From NCBI GenBank assembly GCA_916048055.1, contig CAJZHL010000019.1:62001-126000 (forward strand): 64,000 bases of DNA, in the 5' to 3' direction. The stretch's first letter is position 1, and each line of letters begins with the position of its first letter. A model generated the notes under the pieces. It was not told the DNA's origin and made no database searches. It saw nothing but the letters and a program-made list of their open reading frames with translations. The translations under genes were made by a program, and so were the position numbers. This DNA comes from Pedinophyceae sp. YPF-701. Lineage: Eukaryota; Chlorophyta; Pedinophyceae. This document shows, piece by piece, positions 33,198 to 44,942 of this stretch.

Positions 33198-36100
33198 TCA
33201 CGCCAGGAGGCTCGATTGCGCCTCGATCTGCGGCTGAGGCATGTAGGGCGTCAGGCGCTTGTCCATGGTCCGCAGCAGCGCGTCCGTGTCCATCGCCAGG
33301 GCGGCCGAGGGCAAGGCGTGCAGCGGCATGAACACCAGCGCCTCCGTCGACAGCAGGTGCTCGTCGTCCACGTCTTCGGTCGACGGGTGCGCCATCACCG
33401 TCTCGCTGTGCACGGAGACCGCGCGCGCCAGCGCGAGCAGCTTCGGCGGCACCGACATCGACGAGGCCACGCAGTCGCGCATCGACGTCGTCGGGCCCAG
33501 CGGCGGCCGCGGGACCTTGTGCCCCTGGCCCGCCTCCCTGACCACCTGCTCCTGGTGGTACGCGACGAGCCCGAGCCACTCCCGGTACGTTTCGCGGAAG
33601 CGTGGGAGCAGCGGCGCGTGCCACGGCGCCACCGACACGAGCGCGCACATGAAGGGCCGCAGCACCGCGTCCATGAAGCCGAGCTGCCCGACGGGCACGT
33701 ACTCGGCCGCCCGGTCCATCGTCGCGATCGTGGGCCCGAGCTCGAGCTGCCGCTCGGCGTCGCCCTGCGCGAAGAACTCCTGCACGACGCGGAACGACCA
33801 CTGGAACATGGTGCGCCGCGGGAGGAGGAGGTGCGAGATGTCGCTGGCGTGCAGCATCGCCCCGAGGAGCGCCTCGCGGTGCTGCGGGCTCGCGGGCAGG
33901 ATGCCGTACGTCCGCCCCGCGCCGACGGCCTCCTTGATCTCCTCGAGCGTCGCGATGAGGTCGAAGTGGACCTTCATGTCCGAGGCCTTGATGCACGCGA
34001 TGACGGTGCGGCGCGCACTCGCCTGGGCGTCGCGGCGGAGCTGCGCGAAGACGTTGCAGTCGGGGTGCGCGAGCATGATCTCGTACAGCAGCGCGACGTG
34101 CGACTGCTCCTGCGGGCTCGCGTCGTTGTACCGGATGGCCAGGCTGTGCTGCGTCTTGATCAGAAAGTCGTTGCTCGCGCCCGTGTGCCCCACGTCGTGC
34201 GCGATCGCCGCCACCATCAGGCACAGCCGCTCGAGGCGCGACCACCCCGGCTGCCCCGGCCCCGCGGCGGCATCCGCCTCCTTCAGCATGCGGTAGCAGG
34301 CGTGCGCGACCTCGCACGCGTGGTACCAGTTGTGGTACGGGTTCGCCTGGTCGTACAGCGACGACAGCCGCGCCACCAGGTTGAGCACCGTCACGGGCTG
34401 CGGCATCGACGCCGTGCTCCGCGAGCCGTCGTTCACCGCGCCCACGCCCCGGAACATCGCCAGCACCGCGCGCTCGAGCGACTCGAACGGCACCTCCAGC
34501 GCGTTCCACTCGTACGTCCCCAGGGCGTGCGACTGGATGTCGTCCAGCTCCCCCGAGGACGGCTGGTGCTCCGACATGGCCAGGGAGTACCGCTTCGTGT
34601 ACCCGCTGACGGTGTGCCGCTTCGCCTCGCCGTGCATCGTCACTGCCCCGCCCGAGGACGCGCCGTACGCGCTCTGCTGCCCCATGGAGCGCGCCGCCGC
34701 CAGCCCCGCCGCGGGCGCGGGCATGTACATCAGCGCCCAGTCGCGCACGCCCTCGCCCGTCACCCCGCCGTCTGCCGCCGCCTCCCGCGCCATCCGGTCC
34801 AGGACCAGCTGCCCGCGCCGGCTCGCGCGCATCACGAGCTGCACTGTCTCGCCCACGCGCCGCAACACCTCCTGCAGCGTCAGGCCGCCCCCGTCGCCGT
34901 CCTCGGCCCCCTCGTCGCCCTCGACGTGGCTCGCCATCTTCACCAGGCCCTTCTCGTCCAGCCGGCCGCTCAAGCCCGCCAGGTTGGCCAGCAGGGCGCA
35001 CAGAGGGCCCAGGACCAGGACGTCCGTCAGGTACGCAAACGCGACCGACCAGGTGGCGACGAACGCGACCATGAGCGCCTTCCGCGCGCTCGACCAGCGG
35101 GCCAGCTCCCGCACGAAGTGCGCGCTGTCCAGCGTGAGGCCCCTGTCGCCGCCCGCCGCGCCGTGGTGCCCGCCACCTCCCATGTGGTCCGCGGCGCTGA
35201 CGCTGACCACCGAGTCGGGCCACGCGTCGCGCGGGACGAGGTCGATCGCGGTGTCGCCGATGTACGCGCGCAGCACCACCCACTGGTTCATGTGCGGCCC
35301 CAGGCTCTCCGCGTAGTGCCGCAGCGCCGCCTCGTCGTCGGCCACGTCCGACAGGTGGTGCACGAGCCCGCCGATCTCGTGGCCCTCGACCGACACGGAG
35401 AACTGCGAGTACCCCCACGAGACGCCCAGGAAGAGCAGGAGGGAGAGCGCGGACACGACCACCATGAGCTCCCGGATTCGGTGCGCGTACCGCGCCCGGG
35501 TCTGCTGCGCCTCCCCCCCGGCGAGGTCGTGCCACGTGCGGAGCCTCCAGACGGCCGCCAGGGCCTTGAGGAGCACCAGCGGCTGCGTGGGCGCGGGCGA
35601 GGTGGTTCCAGTTGTGGCTGTGTCCTAGTTGTTGTCAGTTGTGCAAGGCCTTACTAATAAAGAAATACTAACCAACTGATTCTAACCAACCAAGCAGCAG
35701 GGCATCGGCCGGAGCACACGCCGTGCTCGGGGGGGCGCGCGCGCGGGCGGCGGGGACGCACCTCGAGCACTTGCGTGACGACGACGAAGACCTGGACGAA
35801 AGACTTCCGGGCGTGCTCGAACTCGCCCGAGGAGAGGGCCTCGTCGGTGTCCACCAGCGCGCTGTCCCGCAGGGACGCGAACGTGAGCGCCGTCGCCACG
35901 GGGATGGCCAGGAGCGGCAGGAGCTCCATGGCGTGCACGAACGCTGCGCCAGCGCGGGGGACAGGCGGCCGTGGGCGCGGGGGGCAGGGTGAGGGGCGCG
36001 CTCGACGGCGCGGGCGCGCAGCGGGCAGGCGGGCCAGGCAGGGAGAGGCGGGGCCTCACGTGCTCGGAGTTCACGCTGCGTCCGGGACACGTGGAAGTTC

Positions 36101-36276
36101 GCGGCCGTGTCGGCGCAGAGCACGACCCACACGGCGCTCGGCAGGGCGGCGAGCATGGCAGTGGCAGCCTCCGACTTGAGCACGCCGCGACCCGCGGCGA
36201 TGGCGATCGCCTCCGCGAAGAAGGAGACCAGACATAGCAGAATGATAAAGGAAAGCCACCAGGGCGACCGGACGAC
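33198..36276 (-). CDS. membrane cyclic-nucleotide phosphodiesterase with channel-like N-terminus (5' incomplete)
   Basis: Hydrolyses cAMP and/or cGMP (class I PDE). Exons are 36276-36060, 35943-35762 and 35582-33198 (phases 1, 0), giving at least 927 aa; the start codon lies in an unfound upstream exon. The first two exons hold membrane helices (WWLSFIILLCLVSFFAEAIA; AVWVVLCADTAANF; ELLPLLAIPVATALTFAS; VQVFVVVTQVLEPLVLLKAL then WRLRTW). A further helix (LMVVVSALSLLLFLGVSWG), a roughly 115-residue loop and a sixth helix (LMVAFVATWSVAFAYLTDVL) follow. The spacing resembles S1-S6 of CNG/KCNH channels. The catalytic domain has YHNWYHA, the HD signature HDVGHTGASN and HASDISH, so all metal ligands are present. 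It ends in a low-conservation tail. One intron (35761-35583) carries an AT-rich patch. Confidence 0.87.
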
Positions 36277-37511
36277 CTGCGCAGGCGACAAACCACGGCA
36301 GGGTGAGGAATGCTGGCAGGGGCAAAGGCGGGCCGGCGGCACCTGGGAGAATATATACTAGGGCTAGGGCTTGCGTGGGGGGTCGGTGCACGGGTGCGAC
36401 GCGAAAAGATACCGCAAGGCCCTCTACGGGGGGCCACGCGCGCGCCTGCCTCCCTAGCTGCGAGGGCTACGCGGGAACGCAGCGCGCGGGAACCGAGGCC
36501 GCCCTTCGAGCGCGACCGCGGAATGTGGCAGCGCATTCATGCGCGTCGACGGGGCGTGAGCGAAATCTCCTTGCCCTCGCGCGCGCACCTCGGCGCCGAA
36601 CCACCGAGCGGCGTGATCGCTCCTGGGCTTCGTGACGGGCACCCATGAACTCGAAGCCCGCCCAGGCTTCATTGTTTTGTGTCGAGCGCCACACAGGCCG
36701 CCCGCAAGTCGCAACACAGCAGCGCTCAGGCTCTATCTCGCGTCACCATTGTGTTGAGCCTCACGAGTTCCGCCTGTGGCGAAGAGTGGCGGACACTCCG
36801 ACGGGGACGTGCACGAATGGCCACCCCAGTCGCCCCTGCGCCCTAGAGAATGCTCGCCCCACTGCCCCGGGCAGCCCGGGCCCCGCTCGGACGCCCCCCT
36901 CCCCCCATGCCCCACGCCGCTAGGAGCCCTCGCGCCGCGATTCCAGCGTGTTTCGCGGCCGAGGCGCACGCAACTGACACTGTCGGCCAGCGCGGCGCCT
37001 GGTTTTGTCGCGCGGTGCCTCGACCGCGAGCTCTGTCGAGGCGTGACTCGGAGCCGCACCGTCACATGTCCGCTGCGGCAGACGAGGCGGCCGCGCAGCG
37101 AGAAGCCGCGTGCGGGGGGAGGCGGGAGACACCGCGGGCTGGGCGGTGCGCCGGCGCCCAGCGCGTTCGTTGGCGGTCGCCGCGATATATGGCCATCATG
37201 ATGACGTCGGTGGGGGAGTTGAGCCACGGGCCCCGGGGGGGCTGTCCGGCGCCCGGCTGCCGCGGCACGGCGGTCACGGCCGCGCGCGCGGCCGCAACAG
37301 GGGCAGTCGCTGCGTGCACCGTCGCCGCTGCCAGGCCACCGCGTCCCCTGCCCTGACCGTGGGCGCGAGCAACCTGAGCACACGCAAGCGGCGCCAGAGC
37401 GCGGCGCGACGCGGACGCGTCCCGGGGCGCGAGGCCGGCGTCGAGGTAGCGGATCCGCGTAGTGGAGGCGGCTGGAACGTCTGAGGTTGTGTCGGGCAGT
37501 GTGGAGGTGGA
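36277..37511. other. intergenic / unresolved 5' exons, divergent
   Basis: This stretch lies between the phosphodiesterase (-) and Qa-SNARE (+). The missing phosphodiesterase start exon should be here. TATA-like strings occur at about 36351-36358 (atatatac) and 37191-37197 (gatatat); neither is at a clear distance from a start. No other gene was seen. Confidence 0.45.
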
Positions 37512-38900
37512 ATGTCGTTTCTCGACGCCGCGCGCAAGGGGGCGCGCGCGGGGGCGCCGGGGGGGTCCGACGCAGGCCAAGGTACGTGTGATCGCGCGCG
37601 TCTGCCCGAGAGGGCCGTAAGTGGACGGCGCGCCGCTCCGGGGGCGCGCGGGCTGGCTGCGCGGGCCCGCGACGTGGCTCGTGGCGGTCCCGCGGGACCG
37701 GCGCCCGGGGAACGCGCGTATGGGAGTTCCCAGACCTTCAGTCCTAGACTTACGGTCCCGCACAGAGTGATTGCGTGCAAAATCCCGCGGCGAGGCGAGC
37801 GTCGCGGCCGTGGGAAGCCTTGTCGCATCAGCACCGCGCGACCGTCGCGCGGGGGTGCACGCGCGCAGGGGCGACGGCCAAGGAGCTGGCGAAGAGGATA
37901 TTCGCGATGACAACCAAGGTGGCGCAGTACAAGCGGATGGTCGACCAGCTCGGGAGCAGTCGAGACACCCTCTCCCACAGGCAGGCGCTCAAGGAGGTCG
38001 GGGAGGCGGTCGCGGGCGCCGCGCGCGACCTGTCGTCCGAGATCAAGGTCCTATCTCGCAGCGGGGACTTCGACTCGCACGAGGTCGCCGCGCGGCAACG
38101 CCTCGTCAGCGACTTCAAGACCGTGCTCTCAGGTGGGCGTCCGAGGCCGCGGCCCGCGCCCGCATCGTTCCGGCCGCACGCCCCCCGCCGCATCGCGCCC
38201 TCCAGTCCCGGCGCGCGACGCCCGCGTCGTGCCGGCTCGCTCGGGGCCGCACCACGACGCTCCACAGGACCGCGCGCTCACTGTGTCTCCGCGGGGCCGG
38301 CTCCGCAGATTTCCAAGCGTCGCAGAAGGTCTGCACGCGGCGCGAGGCCCAGAGCCTGCCGAAGGTGGACAAGGCCGCCACGGACCTCGAGGCCGGCGCC
38401 GCCGCGACGCCCGCCCTCGACGGCTCGGCGCAGGTGCAGGTGCGCCACGCCCGCGCCGTGGCCCCGCCGGCCCGCGCCGAGTTCCCGCACGCCCGCCTCT
38501 CCGCCCCGCGCCCGCGTCCACGCGCGCCCCGCCCCGCCCAGCGCCGCAGATGCACCTCCAGCAGCGGCAGCAGATGCTGGCCCAGAAGCGGCTGGACAGC
38601 GAGATCGCATTCAACGAGGCGGTCATCGCGGAGCGGGACCGCGGCGTCGCGGAGATCCAGGGGCAGATCGGGGAGGTGAACGAGATCTTCCGGGACCTGG
38701 CCGTGCTGGTGTCGGAGCAGGGCGAGCAGCTGGACGACATCGAGTCGGCGATGATCGGGACGGCGGAGCGGACGCAGGAGGCGCAGCGGCAGCTCGCGAA
38801 GGCGGAGAAGACGCAGAAGAAGTCGCGCAACCGCCTGTTCTGCCTGCTCCTCATGTTTGCCGCGGCGCTCTTCATCCTCCTGCTCATCCTGCTCGACTGA
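37512..38900 (+). CDS. Qa-SNARE, syntaxin 7/SYP2-like (endosome/vacuole)
   Basis: A 269-aa membrane-fusion protein. Exons are 37512-37581, 37869-38132, 38309-38433 and 38550-38900 (phases 1, 1, 0). It begins MSFLDAARKG, like the MSFQDLE start of plant SYP2 proteins. An N-terminal Habc-like three-helix region (VAQYKRMVDQLGSSRDT, then LVSDFKTVLSDFQASQKV) follows. The SNARE motif runs from about EIAFNEAVIAERDRG to QRQLAKAEK, with the zero-layer Gln in VLVSEQGEQLDDIE. A C-terminal tail anchor (FCLLLMFAAALFILLLILL) ends the protein. The IAFNEAVI...IGEVNEIFRDLAVLV string is diagnostic of the SYP2/syntaxin-7/12 group. Confidence 0.94.
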
Positions 38901-39232
38901 GCCAGGCAGACGCGCGCGCGAGGAGGCGCATGTTCCAGAACACTGTGAGCTATCGCGAGACAGCGGTCAGGTCCCCGGACGACGCTCCACTCGCTCGGGC
39001 CAGAATGTGTTGCTTGGTCCGGGCAGTGCCGCGCCGCACGCCGCTGACCCCGCACCGACACGCGAGCCGTCGCTACCGGCGCGCCCGCGACGCCGGAGCA
39101 GCGTACGCAGGCAGCCGTGCGGCTCCTTCCACGCACGCACACACAACCAGCAATGCCGCCTGCTTCGCGTCACACGTCGCGTCCGCCACCGCCCTGGCGC
39201 GCGCTGCGCCCGTCCGCATCCTGGAGCCCCGT
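38901..39232. other. intergenic between convergent genes
   Basis: These 332 nt hold no recognised gene. Confidence 0.5.
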
Positions 39233-41442
39233 CTACAGTTTCCGGAGCGCGAAGAACCCCTCGGCCTGTTCGTCGCCCTTGTACATGATGGTCAGGCGCG
39301 CCTTGGCGGGGAGTGCCAGGAAGTCCACCATGGTGAGGCCCGTGACGCAGCCGTCGGGGTGCTTCCCGATGGACGACAGGCGGCCCGAGGAGTGGTGCAC
39401 GACGTACGACGACGAGTTGACGGCCGCCAGCACCGGCGCGCCGTTCACCAGCAGCTGCACGCGGGGCTTCCGCGGCGCGTAGAACCCGAACGACACCTCG
39501 TACAGGCCCGGCACGACCGCCACGATGCACGCGCCGTCGCGCTCCCACACGAAGTTGTCCGGGTCCGTGTTGACCGCCTGGGCGTTCCTGCAAGGCGGCG
39601 GGCCGGCGGGGACGTGCGCGGTGGTCAGGGCGGTGCGGGCGGGGGGGCGGCGCGTGGCGGGGCGGGGCGGGGCGGGTGCGGCGCGCACCAGGGCACGGCG
39701 CCGCCCTTGGCGAGGCGCCCGGACTTCCACAGCCAGCGCGCGACCGTCATCTCCCCGACGACGCTCGCGTTCACGACCTGCTGCTCGCGGCGCGCCTCCT
39801 CGAACAGCCGCGCGGACGCCTGCACCGCGACCACGCGCACCGGCAGCACAACGCCGGTCAGACACGCACCACAACACATGATGAAAACAACAACCGCTCC
39901 CCCGCGCGCGCACCTTCTGGTCGAGCTCCCGCGCGATCTCCACCGCGAGGCGGTTCACGTCCTCCGCGTCCGACTTGGCGTCCAGCAGCGTGCACATCTC
40001 CCGCGACGTCGGCCGCTCGCCCAGCTGCACGCGGATCTCCTCCACCTCCTGCACCGCGCGCCCGACCTGCGGCAGCTCGCCCTCCACCGCCGCGAGCCGC
40101 TTCACCGCGTCCGCGCCCGCCCGCTCCGCCGCGTCCAGCCGCATCGCGTGGTCCTCCGTCGCCGCCCCTATCCTGTCGCAGCGCCCCGCCAGCGCCGCCG
40201 CGTGCTTCTCGAGCGCCGCCTCCTGCCGCTCCACGTCCGCGACGTCCGCCTTCCTGTCCAGCGCCGCCTCCGCGGTCCGCAGCCGGTCGTCGAACGCCGT
40301 CGCCGCCGCGCCCTGCCGCGCCAGCGTCGCCTCGCAGGACCCCACGCGCTCGCGCACGCCCACGACCGCGCCGTCCAGCGAGTCCAGCGTCGCGTTCACC
40401 GCGCGCAGCGCCTGCGCCGTCGACTCCCCGTCCGCCGCCACGCGCTCCGCCACCTGCTTCGCCCCCCGCTGCAGCGCCGCCACGCTCTCCTCCAGCGGCT
40501 CCGACGCCTCGCGCGCGCACGTCTCCGCGTGCCGGAAGCACTTCGCGCGCGCCGCCTCGATGTCCGCCGCCACCGCGGCCGCCGCGGCCTTGGTGTCCTC
40601 CAGCTGCGCCAGCGCCACCTTGGTCGCCTGCGCGTCCGCCTTGTTGCGCGCCAGCGCGGCCTGCTGCGCGCGGACGCCCTCGATCTCCTGCGAGAGCTCG
40701 GTCACGTGGTTCTCGACCAGCGCGCGGTCGGCCTTGCGCGTCACCTGCGCCGTCACGTCCGCCGCGATGTCGGCGCGCGCCGCCGCGATCGCCGCAGCCG
40801 TGCTCTTCTGCGCGGCCTCGAGCTGCGCCGCCGTGCTCTTCTCGACCGCGTCGACCTTCGCGGCGGTCGCCTCGGCCGCCTCCGCGACCAGCTCCTCGAC
40901 GCGGGTTCTGTCGGCCTTGCTGGCGCGCAGGTCCTCCACCTGCTGCTCGAGGACGCGGATGGCCTCGCCTTGCGCGCGGATCACGTCGTGGAACGACTTG
41001 AAGCTCTGCCTGACGATGTCCTGGATGTTCCTGCGGAGAACGCGCGCGCCGCGGGCCCGGGTGCGGCGGGTGGGCGATGGGCTGTTGAGCTCCACGCCCG
41101 GCGAGCCGCACACGGGCCGGACAACGTTGGAATCGCGGGGGGCGGGGTCGCGGAGCACGGCTCTGACGAAAAGGATGCGGTCCCGCGCGGCGAACGTCCA
41201 CGTGCGCGCCCGGACCCGCAGCAGCGCCCGTGCTCTCGACCGTTGTTGCGCTGGGTCCCATTCGCTCGGCCGCGCGGCCCCGGACACGGGCGCCGCGCAG
41301 TCCGCGCGCGCCGCTCGCCTGCCGTCGCGGCAGACGTTCGAACGCCGCGGCGCGTGGCCGTCAGAGGCGCGCACCTCCACTCGTTGATGCCGCACAACAT
41401 ATCCTCCAGCATGACCGCGTTCTGAAGCAGCCCCGCCGACAT
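39233..41442 (-). CDS. long coiled-coil protein with C-terminal C1q/TNF-like domain
   Basis: A 556-aa protein. Exons are 41442-41375, 41030-39914, 39819-39689 and 39587-39233 (phases 2, 0, 2). It starts MSAGLLQNAVMLEDML. A continuous coiled coil of about 370 residues follows, with repeated KADR/KAD-V-E strings (SKADRTRVEEL, RKADRALVENH, DRKADVADVER, AKSDAEDVNRL). After a linker with EMTVARWLWKSGRL, the last exon encodes a compact beta-sandwich pattern (VVPGLYEVSFGFYAPRK, VQLLVNGAPVLAA, GLTMVDFLALPAKARLTIMY) typical of C1q/TNF-like C-terminal domains. Such coiled-coil/C1q-like proteins occur in flagellate and basal-body proteomes, but no specific name was recognised. No signal peptide is present, so it is presumably intracellular. 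Confidence 0.78.
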
Positions 41443-42048
41443 CGCGACGACGCTCCCGCGCAGGGGCACGGCGAGTTCGATGGCTCGACCGACGGCCGCC
41501 CGGCGTGGCGCCCAACCGCCCCGCGGCGCTCCGTGTGGCGCTGCTGAGCCTGCTCGACCTCGGGGTCGTAGCTGCACGCGGGGTCGCAGTTTCCAGCAGA
41601 CGCGCCGGTGCGTGAGTGCTGCTGCACGGCAGTGCCGGAAGCCGTTGTCCCCGGGGAGCCGCCTGGCGCGGACAGTCGCGTCGGACACGCACCCGGGGCC
41701 TGCGAGGAGTGCGGCCTCCCCCGGACGCAGCCTGCGTCTCAAGGGGCGCCGCCAGCGGTGTCCACGAGGAGAGGCCTAGCTCAACGCAGTAGGGGCGACT
41801 GTACACTCGACTGCCAAGGGGTACGGCGGGTTTCGGAGCGGGAAGCAGCTCCCGCCTTCCTTGCAGCTCGTGGGGCCGCACGGGGAATCCTTGTGTGAGG
41901 CGAATCATCGGTCGGCGCGCCGGCGAAGTTCTTCGTCCATGCTGCGTGCTTGACGCGCCCGCCCGCGTCGGTGCTCGACCCGGCCGCTCGACGTTGCCCT
42001 CGTGCCGAGGCTCGCGCCGCGCTCTGTGCCTTGAACCGAGCGGCAACG
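41443..42048. other. intergenic, divergent promoter region
   Basis: This 606 nt lies between divergent starts. No gene or clear core promoter was seen. Confidence 0.5.
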
Positions 42049-44942
42049 ATGTCAGAGATATACTTCAAGTTCCGCAACGCCCGGGACACGAAGAAGGTGG
42101 CCTTCACGGGCGCCTTCCTGTCTGTAAGCGAGCTGAAGCGCCTCATCGCCCAGCAGACTGGCATTGGCGGCGATAGCAGCGCCGGTCTCGAGATCACCGA
42201 CCCACAGACTGGCGCCACGTACAAGGATGACAGCCAGCAGGTCCCGAGGAACTCCAGCGTGGTCGTGCGCCGCGTGCTGGGCGGAGGCTCGGCCGCCCCC
42301 GCCCGCGCGGTCAAGGCTGAGCCCGAGCCCGCCGCCGAGGAAGAACAGCCAGATGAGCAGCCAGGTCCTCACGCAGAGGACGACTTCGGCGGCGACGTCT
42401 TCGCCGCGCCCGACCAGGTGCCCCCTCTCTTGTACACACGAACGCTCCTGGGCCCGCGGCCCGGGCCGCACACGACGTCCGAGCCCTCGCGCACCGCGTT
42501 CCTGCTCCGCTCGCCCCGTCCTGGCGCCGCGCGAGCCCCCCCTGACCCGCCTCGCCAGACGAGCTGCCCTGCCCGCGGCAACACCAACAGCCCGCCGCCG
42601 GCGCGCGCGCACCGCAGGAGGAGGACGCGGAGACCAAGGCGCTCAAGGCGCGTCTCCTGGGCGTCGCGGCGAGCTGGGAGCAGGAGAAGGGCCGCGCGGC
42701 GCAGGCCGGGCAGCACGCATACAAGAGCTCGCGCAAGGAGAGGGAGGTGCGTGCGCGGCGCCCCGCCTGCGCCCCCGCACGTGCCGCCCCAGGGCGCGAC
42801 GCCGGCCAGCGCGCGCCCGCAAGCTCGCCCCGCCAGCTCGCCCCGCGCCGCCACGCCCGAGCCATGCCTCGTGCGGTGCGCCAACGCGCGTCAACGCCGC
42901 TCGCCGCCGCTCGCAGGGCCCGCCGCGGAGCTACATCTGCCCCGTGTGCAGCAAGGTCGGCGAGCACATGGAGGAGGACTGCCCCCTGCGTCAGGACCCC
43001 AGCGTGCGGCGCGTGCGGCGCCCCGTGGGCATCCCGATGACGGAGCTCGTGCGCGACACGGAGGGCGGGATGGTCTTCAACGACAAGATCGTGGTCGGCA
43101 TCCGCGAGGACAGGGCGGTGTTCGACGAGGAGGAGGAGCGCCGCGCGAAGGAGCTGGCGAGGAAGGAGGCCGAGGCGCGGGCGAAGCGCGGGGAGGGCCC
43201 CAAGGCCATACAGCCCGCGCGGCGGGACGAGCGGGCGCGAGGCGGCGCCGGGCACGGTATGTCGACGCGTCGCGCGGCCCTTGTCGTCGCTGAGCTGCGC
43301 TTGTGGGGGGGCGCGGTCGTGTGCGGCCGAGGCAGCGGCGGCGCTGCTGGCGGGGCGTGTAGGTCGTGGGCGGGGCGCGTTGCTGCGTGGGACAGATGTG
43401 CGCCTGCGGCCCTGAGTCACCGACGTGGCGCCGTGCGCGTGCCGTGCGGCTGGGTGCACGTGCCGCGCCGCGCAGCTCCGTCAGACGGCGGGCGCTCGCG
43501 CGGACGCACGCCCGCCGCGCCGCAGCACTCCTGCGCCTCCCCGCCGTCGATGCGGCACCGCGGCTGGTGTCCTGCCCGGGTGGCTCATGCGCGGATGCGT
43601 CGCTGCTTGTTCGCGGCGCGGTGTCGCGCGACACGGCGAGCCAGCCCGCCGCGCGTCGTTCGCTCATCATGCAGCGGCGAGCATGGATCATGAGCCGTGC
43701 TCGCGGTTTCCCTCGCCTGCAGGTGAGCGGCAGCAGCGGGCTGCGCCGCAGGCTCCTCCGCCGCGGCCGCGGCCTCCGGGGCCGTCCCCGTCCAGCGACC
43801 CGATGCACACGTACAACCAGCCCCGGGGCTACGGCCCGCCGATGGCCATGATGGGCGCCCCGCCGCCGGCCCACGCCCCGCCACCGCCCCCGCCGCGGCG
43901 TACACAAGCGGCGCCCCCAGGGCCGTCGGCACCACCGGGCGTGAACCCGCAGGCGTGGCAGCGGCTGCTCTCGGAGCGCCGCATGTACGAGGAGGCCGTG
44001 CGCTCCTACCCCTCGTCGGTGCGCAAGATGTTGCCGCGCGGCGAGGGCGCGATGCTGTTCCACTGCTTCGGGCACCAGCCGCTGTCGCGCACGGACTTCT
44101 ACCGCCTCCAGGCGGACCTCCGCAAGCTGCTCGGGCTCCCCCCGCGGCCGGACCCGGGCCCGAACGCCACGGACGACGAGGCGTCGGACAGCGGCAGCGA
44201 CGAGGAGGGGGGCCGCGGGCGGCGCCACAGCAGCCGGCGGCGCAGCAGCGACCGCGACCGCCGCGAGCGCTCGCACGACCGCCGCAGGAGCCTTGAGCGC
44301 TCTCGGTCTCGCCGCCGCAGCCGGTCGCGCTCGCGCGATCGCCGCCGGAGCCGCAGCCGCGGCGCCAGCCGCGACCGCCACGCGCGGGACCGCCCGCGCC
44401 GGCGGAGCCGCAGCCGCAGCCCCGAGCGTCGCTCCGAGCGCTCGCACCGCGACGAGCGCCCGCGGCACCGCGACCGCGGCGAGGGCGCGCCCGACAAGTC
44501 ACGGAGGTCGGGGCGCCGGTCGCCGTCGCCGGCGCGCAGGCCGAAGCAGGACGACAGGGAGCGGCGGAAGGACAGGGACAGGGCTGGCGGGGAAGACAGG
44601 GGGAGGGGTGTCAGGGGGGGGGAGTCTGAGGGCGACAGGGAGAAGCCGCAGGAGGGCCCGCGAGACGGGGAGGGCGGCGGACGCGGGGAGGACGAGCGGG
44701 GGTCTGCGCGGGACCGCGGCGGCCGCAAGCGCGAGGCGGGCGCGGCGGCTGTGGAGCCGGCAGCCAGCAAGCGGGCACGCGTGGTGACGGTAGAGGTTGA
44801 CAGGGGCCGCGGAGGGCGGCCGGCGCCGGCGCAGGAGGAGCCCTCGCCGCGGCAGGAGGCGAAGCGGGACGCACCGCGCGGGCGGGGCAGCGCGGGGCGG
44901 CTCGTTTCGAGCGCGTTGCGGGACGCGGGGATTCGCAAGTAG
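42049..44942 (+). CDS. DWNN-domain/zinc-knuckle/RS-rich protein (RBBP6/Mpe1-like, no RING)
   Basis: A likely mRNA 3'-end processing factor of 685 aa. Exons are 42049-42417, 42618-42746, 42917-43256 and 43723-44942 (phases 0, 0, 1). Residues 1-77 are the ubiquitin-like DWNN domain (IYFKFRNARDTKKVAFTG to NSSVVVRRV). A linker and a CCHC zinc knuckle (YICPVCSKVGEHMEEDCP) follow, then a PVGIP motif as in RBBP6. The RING that follows in RBBP6 and yeast Mpe1 is absent, and the 466-nt intron there (43257-43722) contains no Cys-rich frame. The last exon encodes a Pro-rich stretch, a small helical region (NPQAWQRLLSERRMYEEAV; LSRTDFYRLQADLRKLLGL) and a long RS/RD-rich tail typical of splicing and 3'-end factors. 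Confidence 0.88.

Noticed and set aside
36357-36376. CTAGGG-type double repeat resembling telomeric sequence
   Set aside because: Only two imperfect units next to ordinary genes; not a telomere tract.
37775-41425. 3.6 kb open frame on the plus strand
   Set aside because: It starts inside the Qa-SNARE and then runs antisense to the coiled-coil/C1q-like gene. It is Arg/Pro/Ala-rich shadow reading with no conserved motif.
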